Positions 1 to 7,451 are shown, numbered from the stretch's first letter. The stretch: 14,908 nt of DNA from Vampirovibrionales bacterium (GCA_021299615.1 JAJTHC010000166.1:1-14908); one strand, 5' to 3'. The notes: generated by a model not told the origin, from the letters alone. Program-made: numbers and translations.

Positions 1-84
1 AGAACCTTTTACGATCGTTATAAGGACAGTATTAACTAAAGCGACGTGCGTGTATTATAGAATTGCTTAAAGGATTTTTCACTC

Positions 85-1311
85 ATGCGTTCCAGTTTCA
101 AAAGTCGATTTTCACACAAGCAATACGGCTTTAACCTTGTTGAAGTGGCATTAGCCTTGACTTTTTTTGGAATATCCTTTTCTGCCTTGCTTTTGGGGGT
201 GCAAAGCATTATTTCTGCAAACCTTGAAGCATCACAAGTGCATGCGGAAAATACGGCCGCCAATGAAGTGTTAAATGAGGTCGATTTCTATCGTTTAGAT
301 GTTGAAGCCCGATACGATATTTCGCCTGTTCGTCAGCAAATTGTTATTGCGAGCGACGGAACGACCACCAATGCCAAAAGGTTATTTTACGATTTAAACG
401 TCTATTCAGAACCCAATTACCCCGATATTAAAATTGCAGACCTCACCTTATACAAGCGACTTAACACCAATCAAGTGTACCGTCGTTTTCAACGTAAATT
501 GAACCTCAACACCGAATGCCATAATTATGGTGCAACAGCCGTCGTTCGTTATAACGGATTGTCTTGTATTCCCGTTCCAGCCGCAACGGCAATGACCTAC
601 ACTACCGTGGCGACGACTACTTCCGCAGCGAATCGGGCGTATAGTTCGGCGACCGCCTATACAGGTAGTGGGGGTTCAATGCCCACGCAACAAACCAATT
701 TAGCCCTTTACAACCCTGAAAACGACAATGTATGGGGAGGCATCGTCACCCCTACCGCCATTGATGTGGCAGGCATGTTTGATTATGATGCTGTTGGAGC
801 CGTAGGTGGTGGAGGCATTTTGCCTGTTTCAATGAATCCGTTGTTTAATACAGGCTTGGTCTTTGACAGAGCCAATCAAGAAAGTGCGGCAGGTTCTTAC
901 CCCAACGCCAACGCTCGTTTGGTCATGCCTGTGTCTTCAAACACCATTAACACCACTATTAACAATTCTGCTTTCCGTTATAGCATAGAATTTGGCGTGT
1001 TTTTAACCAGTGCCAATGCGATTTTACGAGTCTACCCGATTGTATCGAATGTACAAGAATTGACCAATAGCATTGGCTATTTGGAATATCGGGCGGAAAG
1101 TGCCAATCGCCAGCTGAATGTTCGGCTTGACAATCTACGCCCGACGCACGATGATTTTACGGATCGCCCGATTATTGGTGTGGCTTTGCTGGTATTAAAC
1201 CAAGCGAATGGTACCACAACGGGAGGGGTGACGACTCCTGGAGCCATTACCCAAAACTCTGAAAATGTGGTGGTAACGCACATGATTAAGCGTCCTTATA
1301 CGGAAAGCTAG
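85..1311 (+). CDS. Prepilin-type N-terminal cleavage/methylation domain protein
   Basis: A 408-residue secreted or pilus-like protein. The N-terminus is a class III prepilin signal: a basic leader (residues 1-14), then G15|F16-N-L-V-E20, with the glutamate at +5 of the mature protein, followed by a hydrophobic helix (about 21-44). A prepilin peptidase should cut after G15, and the protein should sit in the inner membrane or a type IV pilus/type II secretion fibre. The rest is not recognisable: about 165-205 is Ser/Thr/Ala rich, there are two cysteines (C145, C161) that could form a disulphide, and about 370-385 is Thr/Gly rich. At 408 residues it is much longer than major pilins, so a minor pilin or pseudopilin-like adhesin is more likely. 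The start is backed by aaagga at 69-74, 10 nt upstream. No other pilus gene lies in the window. The class is secure; the exact role is unknown. Confidence 0.85.
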   Translation: MRSSFKSRFSHKQYGFNLVEVALALTFFGISFSALLLGVQSIISANLEASQVHAENTAANEVLNEVDFYRLDVEARYDISPVRQQIVIASDGTTTNAKRLFYDLNVYSEPNYPDIKIADLTLYKRLNTNQVYRRFQRKLNLNTECHNYGATAVVRYNGLSCIPVPAATAMTYTTVATTTSAANRAYSSATAYTGSGGSMPTQQTNLALYNPENDNVWGGIVTPTAIDVAGMFDYDAVGAVGGGGILPVSMNPLFNTGLVFDRANQESAAGSYPNANARLVMPVSSNTINTTINNSAFRYSIEFGVFLTSANAILRVYPIVSNVQELTNSIGYLEYRAESANRQLNVRLDNLRPTHDDFTDRPIIGVALLVLNQANGTTTGGVTTPGAITQNSENVVVTHMIKRPYTES

Positions 1312-1345
1312 GGAACGTATGGTTATTTATAGTGTTTTATATTAA

Positions 1346-1376
1346 AGAAGTGGTATTTTAAGACCTTCTGTTTTTT
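1346..1376 (+). terminator. Probable intrinsic terminator of the prepilin gene
   Basis: agaag(tg)gt at 1346-1354 pairs with accttct at 1363-1369, with a 2-nt bulge and an 8-nt loop. A g and a run of six T (1371-1376) follow. It lies 35 nt after the prepilin stop. The stem is short, so confidence is moderate. Confidence 0.5.
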
Positions 1377-1408
1377 GGGGTTTTTCGCTCCATTTTGAGC
1401 TGGTGCTT

Positions 1409-1438
1409 GGGGGGTCTTTGTGCCGCTAAAGACTCCCC
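1409..1438. repeat. GC-rich hairpin
   Basis: A run of G followed by tcttt (1409-1419) faces aaagactcccc (1428-1438), with one extra base in the right arm. It lies in the gene-free stretch between the convergent prepilin and DUF4127 genes. Its function is unknown; it could help terminate transcription from either side. Confidence 0.4.
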
Positions 1439-1458
1439 AAACCCCCAAAGGCGGTTCA

Positions 1459-1511
1459 AGGAGGGGGAAGGAAGGACGCATTGCGTTTCTCCTCCCTCAT
1501 TTCCCCCTCCT
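1459..1511. repeat. Long GC-rich imperfect palindrome
   Basis: aggagggggaa (1459-1469) is an exact reverse complement of ttccccctcct (1501-1511). Inside lie a purine/pyrimidine pair (ggaagga facing tctcctcc) and a tip hairpin cgca-t-tgcg (1477-1485). The whole can fold as one cruciform of about 53 nt. Short frames run through it, but their composition is that of the palindrome. It is probably a dispersed repeat, like the purine-rich palindromes near 13919-14017. The rest of 1512-1650 shows no gene. Confidence 0.55.
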
Positions 1512-1652
1512 CGCATCATTCCCGTTGCACGACGTCCGCATTCGAGGGGTCGCTTACGCTCACCCGCTCGGATTTAGTGCTTGGACGCCTGCTTATGCAA
1601 CGAGTTAAGCATCCCCACTTTTTATCTAATAAGCACTAGATATCGGACACTA

Positions 1653-1780
1653 TATAGAAAGCTCTGCAAAAGGGAAAATTGTCATTACGAACGTATGTGA
1701 AGCAATCTGTAAAGCCGTTTATGGGGAGGAATGTTGCCACGCTACGCTCGCAATGACGGACTTTCGCAGAACCTTCTATA
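1653..1780. mobile_element. MITE-like element, tatagaa TIR family, copy 1
   Basis: 20-nt terminal inverted repeats at 1653-1672 and 1761-1780 match at 17 of 20 positions (outer motif tatagaa...ctgc.aaag) and are TA flanked. Nested inside is a second inverted pair, gtcattacgaacgta (1681-1695) facing ctacgctcgcaatgac (1742-1757), of the gtcattgcgag...ctcgcaatgac type scattered in many bacterial genomes. There is no reading frame, so this is a non-autonomous element of 128 bp. It ends 10 nt after the stop of the DUF4127 gene and may serve as that gene's 3' hairpin. Confidence 0.75.
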
Positions 1781-1790
1781 AAACCAGTGC

Positions 1791-3257
1791 CTAGCGTAAA
1801 AACTCAATCGCACATTCAAAGGTGCGGTCACAAGGGAAGCGAGCATCGATGCGTTTATTGCCAAGCCCCAGCGTGTTAAGGATCCACTGCCCATGACGTA
1901 ACAAGGCATCCGTCAAATGAACCTGATTCAAAGGGCGTTGACTCAATCGCCAAATGTGACGCACATGGCTTTGATACACGCCGTCATCCAGCAAGCGAGT
2001 GGCAAGGGTCTTACGATGCCGAGACCCTGAACCGACATTATATTTCTGTGCATACACATAACCCAAGCCCATGGCAAGCCCAGAACCTACCGAGTTTCCA
2101 GGGGTATTCCATGCGGCATAACCTGCGAGTTGTGGCAAGACATCAGGCTCATCTTTAATCGCCTTTAATAGTAAGGGATCCGCCCCATTGGCATAGGCAA
2201 CATCCACTAAAACAACCGCCTTACCTTGAGCTACCACTTCTGTGGTGAGTGCCAGCGTTTCATAGGCGTCATTCATCGTGGTATCGGCTTGCGAACCTTC
2301 ACCGTGATCCCCCATGCGGTAATGAGGGGCATGCAGAATCAACACAACATCGGCGTCTTCAAGCTTGAGCGTGGATTTGGATGCCGTCGCCTTAATCCGC
2401 TGATAAATCACATGTTTGAGCGGTTGACCGTCGAACTTCGCCACGACATGCAGCGATTGAGCGGATTTCACAAAAACGCTTAGGGAATCTTGCAGGCTTT
2501 CTTCTAAGGCTCGAATAAGCAGTGTGTGAGCGACTTCATCCGCCCCTGTTTGCACGTGGGCAAAGTCGGTGAGTTCAAGGGTTTCAACCCTTGCTCGTAG
2601 CGTGTCGGCTTCATAGACGTTCAAGCCGTATTCGCCACGATCGTCTTCACAAAAGACCAAATGAGCCAAGCGTTTTTGTTGCAACAATTGCAACAAACGC
2701 AGGTTGTGCCAGTGGTTACGTTCTCGTCGGATGACGAAATCTTTAATAATCTCTTTGGGGGGATGTTCTTCTTGCCATTCCAAAGACCGCCAATTTTGCA
2801 TCAGAATGTTTTTCTTGTGCAGATTTTGCGAAAAACGAGACAACACTTCGCCCCATTCCGCCCAATAGTCTGGTTCTTCTTCACTATTATTATAAGTGGG
2901 TACTCGCAAAATACTTGAAAATCCGTACAGTTTTGGTACATCTTTAAGAATCGCCAAGCCTTTTTCAAGCTCTCGAATGAGATCTTCGTTCGATTCTTCC
3001 CCAATACGACTGGGAATTAATCCGCCGTAGCTCAATAAATCGAGGGAAACGATGGCGGCTTGAATGGGGTGTTGCCGTAGGATGCGTTCCATCCACTGGC
3101 GAATGGCGGGCAAATCCGCAGGAGTCTTGAGCTTACCAAGCAAGTCCGCTGGAGGCAAAAACACTTGTACGCCTGTTAAACGAGCCAAATCCACCACGGC
3201 TGAATGGCACACAGGGCGAGCGTCTAGGGGAATCACTAAAAAGCAAGGGGCAGTCAT
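1791..3257 (-). CDS. DUF4127 family protein
   Basis: A 488-residue, probably cytoplasmic protein of the uncharacterised DUF4127 family, whose biochemical role is not established. Visible family motifs are PLDARPV (10-16), SLDLLSYGGLIPSR (71-84), EDDRGEYGLN (204-213), TGADEVAHTLLIRA (237-250), DVAYANGADPLLL (352-364) and LAGYAAWNTPGNSVG (377-391). The dense Asp/Glu/His/Asn conservation hints at a metal- or sugar-dependent enzyme, but that is inference. An in-frame ATG exists 24 nt further upstream at 3281. I prefer 3257 because aaagaga lies 9 nt before it and the likely promoter would start transcription only 2-3 nt before the ATG at 3281. The gene is monocistronic, convergent with the prepilin gene and divergent from rsfS. 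Confidence 0.85.
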   Translation of the reverse strand: MTAPCFLVIPLDARPVCHSAVVDLARLTGVQVFLPPADLLGKLKTPADLPAIRQWMERILRQHPIQAAIVSLDLLSYGGLIPSRIGEESNEDLIRELEKGLAILKDVPKLYGFSSILRVPTYNNSEEEPDYWAEWGEVLSRFSQNLHKKNILMQNWRSLEWQEEHPPKEIIKDFVIRRERNHWHNLRLLQLLQQKRLAHLVFCEDDRGEYGLNVYEADTLRARVETLELTDFAHVQTGADEVAHTLLIRALEESLQDSLSVFVKSAQSLHVVAKFDGQPLKHVIYQRIKATASKSTLKLEDADVVLILHAPHYRMGDHGEGSQADTTMNDAYETLALTTEVVAQGKAVVLVDVAYANGADPLLLKAIKDEPDVLPQLAGYAAWNTPGNSVGSGLAMGLGYVYAQKYNVGSGSRHRKTLATRLLDDGVYQSHVRHIWRLSQRPLNQVHLTDALLRHGQWILNTLGLGNKRIDARFPCDRTFECAIEFLR

Positions 3258-3289
3258 ATTTTCTATCTCTTTGTAAAACATCTATGTTT

Positions 3290-3295
3290 ATTGTA
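3290..3295 (-). promoter_or_regulatory. Extended -10 promoter of the DUF4127 gene
   Basis: On the minus strand the sequence reads TG-T-TACAAT, an extended -10 box, without a good -35. Predicted transcription start is about 3283, giving a leader of about 26 nt before the ATG at 3257. Confidence 0.45.
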
Positions 3296-3339
3296 ACATA
3301 AAAAAGTGAACGCATTCGCCCCTTGAATGCAGATTCCCC

Positions 3340-3345
3340 TATAAT
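3340..3345 (+). promoter_or_regulatory. Possible -10 box of rsfS
   Basis: A perfect TATAAT lies 17 nt before the rsfS start codon. No -35 is seen at normal spacing (a TTGAAT at 3323-3328 is too close). If used, the mRNA leader would be only about 10 nt, which fits the lack of a clear ribosome binding site. Confidence 0.35.
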
Positions 3346-3362
3346 GTATAAAGATTCCTAAT

Positions 3363-3815
3363 ATGACCACAAACTTTTCTGAAAACACATCCACGCACAT
3401 TCCTAATCGCAAGCCTGAAACCGCCTTAGAATGGGCGACTTGGGCAGCGTATCTTGCCGATTCCAAAAAAGCGTTGGATATTCAAGTTCTTAAAACCGAC
3501 AAAGTCACGACGCTGGCCGATTATTTCGTCATCTGCACAGGGCAGTCGAAACCGCAGGCTCGTGCGATTGCTGAAGAAATCGCCTATGAGTTTCGTCACG
3601 CAGGCAATACCGCCATAGGTGATGAGCGAGATGTAGCGAATACTTGGTGTTTGTTGGATTTTACGGATGTCGTGGTGCATGTGATGCAAAACGAAGCCCG
3701 TGATTTTTACGGGCTTGAAAAGTTTTGGAATCATGCGGAACTGGTGCCTGCCGAAGACTGGCACGCCGTCGCCGAAGAGTTGGGCTTGCTTAACTTGCAA
3801 GGTAGCGAAGGCTAG
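3363..3815 (+). CDS. rsfS: Ribosomal silencing factor RsfS
   Basis: A 150-residue protein of the RsfS/Iojap family. In this family the protein binds uL14 on the large ribosomal subunit, blocks joining with the small subunit and damps translation when nutrients are short. Diagnostic motifs are LADYFVICTGQS (51-62) and W95-CLLDF-TDVVVHVM (95-108), then R113-DFY-GLE and W122. There is an unusual polar N-terminal extension of about 20 residues, and the C-terminal tail is slightly longer than the core family. There is no clear Shine-Dalgarno sequence, so the start is set by the ATG after the tight TATAAT. In many bacteria rsfS sits with nadD; here it stands alone and converges within 3 nt on the next minus-strand gene. 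Confidence 0.93.
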   Translation: MTTNFSENTSTHIPNRKPETALEWATWAAYLADSKKALDIQVLKTDKVTTLADYFVICTGQSKPQARAIAEEIAYEFRHAGNTAIGDERDVANTWCLLDFTDVVVHVMQNEARDFYGLEKFWNHAELVPAEDWHAVAEELGLLNLQGSEG

Positions 3816-3818
3816 GGA

Positions 3819-4205
3819 TTAGTGATGTAGGACGGTGATAACGCCTTTTTCACCAAGTAGATTTGCGAGACCTTGGCACTCTTCTTGTGAACTTTTAGGT
3901 GGATTACTAAAAGGAGCTTCATAGATAGGAGGGGGGACTGTTCCATCCCTTAATACGAAGGAATCACCATTGTTATCGATTGTGTTTCCAACGATTTTAC
4001 CAAACGTAGTTTTGTGAGGCGTGCCTACAATACTTAGGGAATCTTGAGCAACATGGCTCATGCACGTAATCGCTGGAGCTTCAGGCAACCCATGGGGTCT
4101 TAATCTTTCGGCAATTTTACCACCTTGCGTTGCTAATGTTCCTAGTCCTATAGCTCCTGCGGCAAGCAATGTATTTTTAAACCATGGTTTTAATCTGTAA
4201 CCCAT
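3819..4205 (-). CDS. Hypothetical protein, single N-terminal membrane segment
   Basis: A 128-residue protein I do not recognise. A short basic start (MGYRLKPWFK) is followed by a hydrophobic, Ala/Gly-rich stretch (about 12-27), suggesting a signal anchor or export signal. The remainder is polar and soluble-looking, with two cysteines (C48, C110), a Pro-rich part (90-103) and a His-His end. ATG at 4205 is supported by aaagga 9 nt upstream (4215-4220). The stop is 3 nt from that of rsfS, a tail-to-tail arrangement without a terminator. Codon use looks more AT-rich than in the flanking kinase and DUF4127 genes, which may mark it as lineage specific. The start and RBS make it a credible gene; the function is unknown. 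Confidence 0.65.
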   Translation of the reverse strand: MGYRLKPWFKNTLLAAGAIGLGTLATQGGKIAERLRPHGLPEAPAITCMSHVAQDSLSIVGTPHKTTFGKIVGNTIDNNGDSFVLRDGTVPPPIYEAPFSNPPKSSQEECQGLANLLGEKGVITVLHH

Positions 4206-4242
4206 TTTCTTTATTCCTTTCTATTAAAGACGATTGATTGGG

Positions 4243-4258
4243 GAGGCATCCATGCCTC
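4243..4258 (-). promoter_or_regulatory. Leader hairpin upstream of the 128-residue protein gene
   Basis: gaggcat-cc-atgcctc is a 7-bp perfect inverted repeat 38 nt before the start codon. It could be an operator or an mRNA leader stem; nothing in the sequence decides which. Confidence 0.4.
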
Positions 4259-4334
4259 TGTTTTGTAATACAATCACATAAAAGCCCCTAAGCCTGACTT
4301 TGTGCTAGTGTTTTGTGAAATGTAACAAATTGTA

Positions 4335-4354
4335 TAGGAGGAGGGACACCAGCT
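4335..4354. repeat. 20-nt segment repeated inverted at 13972-13991
   Basis: taggaggagggacaccagct is exactly the reverse complement of 13972-13991, more than 9 kb away. It touches the end of the palindromic element at 4353-4460, so it may be a conserved flank or part of a larger repeat. Confidence 0.7.
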
Positions 4355-4460
4355 ATAGCCAAGTTTAGAGTTTTCTTTAGAGGAGCCTAGACTCGCAGAT
4401 GTGTGATTGTACAAAGACGACCATAAGCACATCGAAAACCCGAGCGACAACGAAGACGCC
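4353..4460 (-). mobile_element. Palindromic element, gaaaactctaaacttggctata end, single-ended copy
   Basis: Read on the minus strand, the end at 4353-4376 (agaaaactctaaacttggct then ata) matches the ends at 12542-12567 and 10216-10239. The interior (4377-4460) is about 80-85% like 12419-12501 by eye, with ggcgtcttcgttgtcgct, tcgatgtgcttatg, catctgcgagtctaggctcct. The opposite terminal repeat is not visible, so the copy looks truncated against the stop of the histidine kinase gene at 4471. The rest of the gene-free stretch 4206-4352 shows only the leader hairpin. Confidence 0.7.
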
Positions 4461-4470
4461 AATGACGTGT

Positions 4471-6468
4471 CTACACCTCTTGAAGAGTGGGCTTCAAAGG
4501 CAAAATAAACCCAAACGTCGAGCCTTTACCTTCTTGACTATGCACAAAGACCTGCCCCCCATGATGCTTTTCAATCGTAATCTTCACCAAATGCAAGCCC
4601 AGCCCCGTACCTTTTACCGTATGCACCTTATTTTCCACCCGATAAAACCGATCAAACACATGGCTTAAATGTTGAGGCGAAATCCCAATGCCCGTGTCTT
4701 GAATACTTACTCTGACGCCTGTTCGATCTTCGGTAAGTTCAGCCGTCACCTTCACACGCCCCGATTCTGGCGTGTACTTAATGGCATTTGAAAGCAGGTT
4801 CAGCATCACGCGTTCCATGCTGTCGTTGTGGATGTACACAGGCGGTAAATCACTGTCAATCGCTGCACTTAGACTAATTTGCTTGTGTTGAGCCAGCACC
4901 TTCACCGATTGCAAGGTCAAGCTAATGAGCGGTGCCAACGGTTCCCACGCACGTTCTAGTTCCACCTGCCCTTCATCCAAACGTGAAAAGTCTAAAATAT
5001 CATTCACCAACTTTTTAAGCCGTTCGGTTTCGACGTGCAGGGTTTCAAAAAACTCGTCTTGCGTGGTGGCATCGAGGTCTTTGCGGTGGTGGAATAAGGT
5101 ATCCACATAGCTTTTAATCGTGGTCACAGGCGTTCTGAGTTCATGCGAAACATTAGAAATAAAGCCTGTTTTCAGCTTGTCGACTTCTCGTTCTCGGGTG
5201 ATGTTGTGCATAATCAGGACGTATCCACCCGTACTCACATCTTCCTTAAAGCTACGAGTGGCTTGACGCAAAGGTGCCACAATAATCTGCAACGCCAACT
5301 GCGGACGCAATTCCAGCACTTGGCTAAAGGGCTTCATAAACCATGTATCGTCGCTTTCTTTAGGGGCAGGCGGCAGTTTGGTGAGCGATTCCTTAAAAGC
5401 TTCCACAATCGACGCAAAGGGGATGCCTCCGTGATCGTCCTGATAGTGAACAATCGAATGACCTAGCGATTCTTGAGGCGAGTGAAGATCGAGCAAACGC
5501 ACGGCGGCATCGTTAATGAAAACGACTTCATCGTTATGCCCGCAAACGATGACACCATCCACAATGGATTGTAAACTGGCTTCAAGCTTGCGTCGTTCAA
5601 ACAAAATGGTTTCGATATTATGATCTTCGTAGATCTTCAGGCGTCGGGACATTTCGTTAATATCTTCCGCCAATTGACGTTGCAAGCCTGTAAAATGAAG
5701 GGCGGGTAAGCGAACGCCAAACTCGCCTTTTGAAAGGCGTTGAACGGCATTCACGATCAATTCTAGTTGCTTCATCCACACATAGGTCATCACCATAATA
5801 ACCAGCACCGTCAACAACCAAGCGGATGCAAATGGCACAATTAAAATCGGTTGACTAATGTGAAGCAAATCTTGTAGACGTCGCCCTGTCATGGTCAAAA
5901 CCACTTGCCCAATGACTTTAGAACCGTCGCTTTGACGCAAGGGAACGGAATATTGGGTTGCTTCTTCCAAATCTTTAGATGAGAGATCCGCACGCTTTAA
6001 GCCATACAGCAGGGTGTGAGAAGTATCATAAAACTGGAGGCTGGCAATATCTTGATTTTGGTGGATCATCCCATTGGCAAGGCGTTTTAGGCGTCCTTTA
6101 TTGAGGGGCTTTTGCAAAAGTGTTTCAACGCCTTCAACCGCCACCATTTGCGTAATGCTTTTACCGTAAGCGTCATAATCGTCATTCAGGGCTTTTTTAT
6201 AATAGAGATTCAGTGTACCGCTCAGGGTGGCTAAAATCGAACTTAACACCACCAAAACGCCAAACACCAAGAGCTTTTCGCTTTGCATACCCTTGTAAGA
6301 AACTTTGTTTTTTGCGGTTGCACTGGCGGTGGGGTCGTCTTCTTGCGTGCGTGTGGAAGAGGGCAGGGGCATGTTGATATTTTCGGCTAAATTTTCAACA
6401 TCTAGCAGGCCTTCGGGGGCGGTGAAGGTAGGGGTAGATGTTTTGCTGGATTTATTTCGCCAACGCAT
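4471..6468 (-). CDS. Sensor histidine kinase (two membrane segments, HAMP, PAS)
   Basis: A 665-residue membrane sensor kinase. Layout: polar N-terminus (1-62); TM1 (about 65-90); periplasmic sensing region (about 91-205); TM2 (about 206-231); HAMP linker (about 229-282); PAS-like domain (about 295-425); HisKA with the phospho-accepting H442 in SNVSHELRTP; HATPase_c with the N box (N561 in NLLSNAIKYTP), G1 box DTGIGI (591-596), F box FDRFYR (605-610) and G2 box GTGLGL (620-625). All catalytic motifs are intact. The architecture resembles WalK/VicK, PhoR and cyanobacterial NblS, but the ligand cannot be told. No response regulator lies in the window, so it is an orphan here. The start has only a weak RBS. 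It lies downstream of the diacylglycerol kinase gene, separated by a terminator-like hairpin; its stop abuts a palindromic element. Confidence 0.93.
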   Translation of the reverse strand: MRWRNKSSKTSTPTFTAPEGLLDVENLAENINMPLPSSTRTQEDDPTASATAKNKVSYKGMQSEKLLVFGVLVVLSSILATLSGTLNLYYKKALNDDYDAYGKSITQMVAVEGVETLLQKPLNKGRLKRLANGMIHQNQDIASLQFYDTSHTLLYGLKRADLSSKDLEEATQYSVPLRQSDGSKVIGQVVLTMTGRRLQDLLHISQPILIVPFASAWLLTVLVIMVMTYVWMKQLELIVNAVQRLSKGEFGVRLPALHFTGLQRQLAEDINEMSRRLKIYEDHNIETILFERRKLEASLQSIVDGVIVCGHNDEVVFINDAAVRLLDLHSPQESLGHSIVHYQDDHGGIPFASIVEAFKESLTKLPPAPKESDDTWFMKPFSQVLELRPQLALQIIVAPLRQATRSFKEDVSTGGYVLIMHNITREREVDKLKTGFISNVSHELRTPVTTIKSYVDTLFHHRKDLDATTQDEFFETLHVETERLKKLVNDILDFSRLDEGQVELERAWEPLAPLISLTLQSVKVLAQHKQISLSAAIDSDLPPVYIHNDSMERVMLNLLSNAIKYTPESGRVKVTAELTEDRTGVRVSIQDTGIGISPQHLSHVFDRFYRVENKVHTVKGTGLGLHLVKITIEKHHGGQVFVHSQEGKGSTFGFILPLKPTLQEV

Positions 6469-6501
6469 AATAGGAATTCTCGTAAAAAGGAGCTTTTAAT
6501 A

Positions 6502-6555
6502 AAAAAGGGTTTATACTAGTGTACCCTTTTAAACACTTTTTGGTAAACCCTTTTT
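6502..6555 (-). terminator. Terminator-like hairpin(s) between dgkA-like and kinase genes
   Basis: On the minus strand aaaagggt (6523-6530) pairs with accctttt (6503-6510), running into a T tract, which fits an intrinsic terminator for the upstream gene. A longer stem competes: 6544-6555 pairs perfectly over 12 bp with 6502-6513 and uses the same 3' arm. The two folds exclude each other. Confidence 0.5.
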
Positions 6556-6572
6556 CTTGTAAAAAAGCTTGG

Positions 6573-7100
6573 CTATAAAACGCCTTGCAAAAGGCGTTGC
6601 AAGTAAGGGAAAAACACGATCGCCACCACGCCATAGCTGGCAATCGCCACCACCAAGCAGGCTCCAGCGGCGATGTCCTTAATTCGCTTGGCTCGAATAT
6701 CAAACGCCCCCTGCGTCAATAAATCCACCAGCCATTCCACCACCGTATTGGCGAGTTCCGCAAATAAGACAAAGCCTGCCATTTGAAGCAAAATTGCCCA
6801 TTCCGCCAAAGGGATTTGGAACAAGGCACCCAAAGCAATAGCACCTGCAATAAGGTAGCAATCCAGTCGAAAATTGCGTTCCTGCTTAAAGGCAAAGCTC
6901 AAGCCTTCCAGTGCATAGCCCACCGATGCCAAAAAGGTGGAGGCTCCCCAGCCATAATGCGACGTTGCCCCCCCTGATGCCTTAAAATGGGGCGTGCGAA
7001 AGAGGTAAAACTGCTTCATATAGCGACGCATAAACTTACGCTGTTGCTGTCGTTTGGCGTCTTTTTCGTTGGGTTCATACGCTTCTTCGGCGGAAGACAT
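6573..7100 (-). CDS. dgkA: Diacylglycerol kinase / undecaprenol kinase family protein
   Basis: A 175-residue integral membrane protein of the DgkA family, which phosphorylates diacylglycerol or, in many bacteria, undecaprenol, recycling the lipid carrier of cell-wall synthesis. The family core is at about 50-155: E74 near the start of the first core helix; three membrane segments (about 80-95, 101-118, 145-165); ELANTVVEWLVDLL (115-128), which carries the conserved Glu/Asn/Glu/Asp; and KRIKDIAAGACLVV (138-151), the family signature. A charged N-terminal extension of about 48 residues is longer than in typical members. ATG at 7100 has aaagga 8 nt upstream. The promoter at 7142-7169 faces away from the tRNA-Leu gene. 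Substrate choice cannot be read from sequence; the undecaprenol type is more common outside Proteobacteria. Confidence 0.88.
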   Translation of the reverse strand: MSSAEEAYEPNEKDAKRQQQRKFMRRYMKQFYLFRTPHFKASGGATSHYGWGASTFLASVGYALEGLSFAFKQERNFRLDCYLIAGAIALGALFQIPLAEWAILLQMAGFVLFAELANTVVEWLVDLLTQGAFDIRAKRIKDIAAGACLVVAIASYGVVAIVFFPYLQRLLQGVL

Positions 7101-7131
7101 GATTTTTTCCTTTTCTAAATTTAAAAAGGGC

Positions 7132-7160
7132 TTGCATTTCTATTATGTTCGCCATATGAT
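7132..7160 (+). promoter_or_regulatory. Sigma-70-type promoter of tRNA-Leu
   Basis: TTGCAT (7132-7137), 17-nt spacer, TATGAT (7155-7160). Predicted start is about 7167, 37 nt before the mature tRNA. A small hairpin aggca-tttg-tgcct (7176-7189) lies in the leader that would be trimmed off. Confidence 0.7.
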
Positions 7161-7169
7161 TAAAGTCAA
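7142..7169 (-). promoter_or_regulatory. Sigma-70-type promoter of the dgkA-like gene
   Basis: On the minus strand TTGACT (7164-7169), 16-nt spacer, CATAAT (7142-7147), with a start near 7135 and a leader of about 35 nt. It is interleaved with the tRNA-Leu promoter on the other strand, so the two cannot be occupied at once. Confidence 0.65.
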
Positions 7170-7203
7170 GTCAATAGGCATTTGTGCCTTACATAATTAA
7201 AAT

Positions 7204-7284
<81 letters not shown>

Positions 7285-7451
7285 TTTTTTTGTCATTTTT
7301 TTTGCTTTGTCGCTTTTCTTAAAGGGAACTTAAAAAAGGGTACACCATATCCAAAATGACGATTCACCTTCTTCTAAAGTTTTTTATAGCAAAAATCCTA
7401 TGGAAGTGCTTTAATATAGAGTAATCGTAAATGTTGTGAAGGATCCCCCCC

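Noticed and set aside
1395..1608. Two overlapping short plus-strand frames after the prepilin gene
   Set aside because: They run through the GC-rich palindromes, have Pro/Arg-rich repeat-driven composition, lack ribosome sites and overlap each other.
4399..4668. Plus-strand frame of 89 codons
   Set aside because: It lies over a palindromic element and antisense to the kinase HATPase domain, with no RBS; it is a shadow frame.
7285..7451. T-box or other riboswitch ahead of pheT
   Set aside because: The leader is T-rich without a T-box motif, specifier loop or antiterminator/terminator pair.
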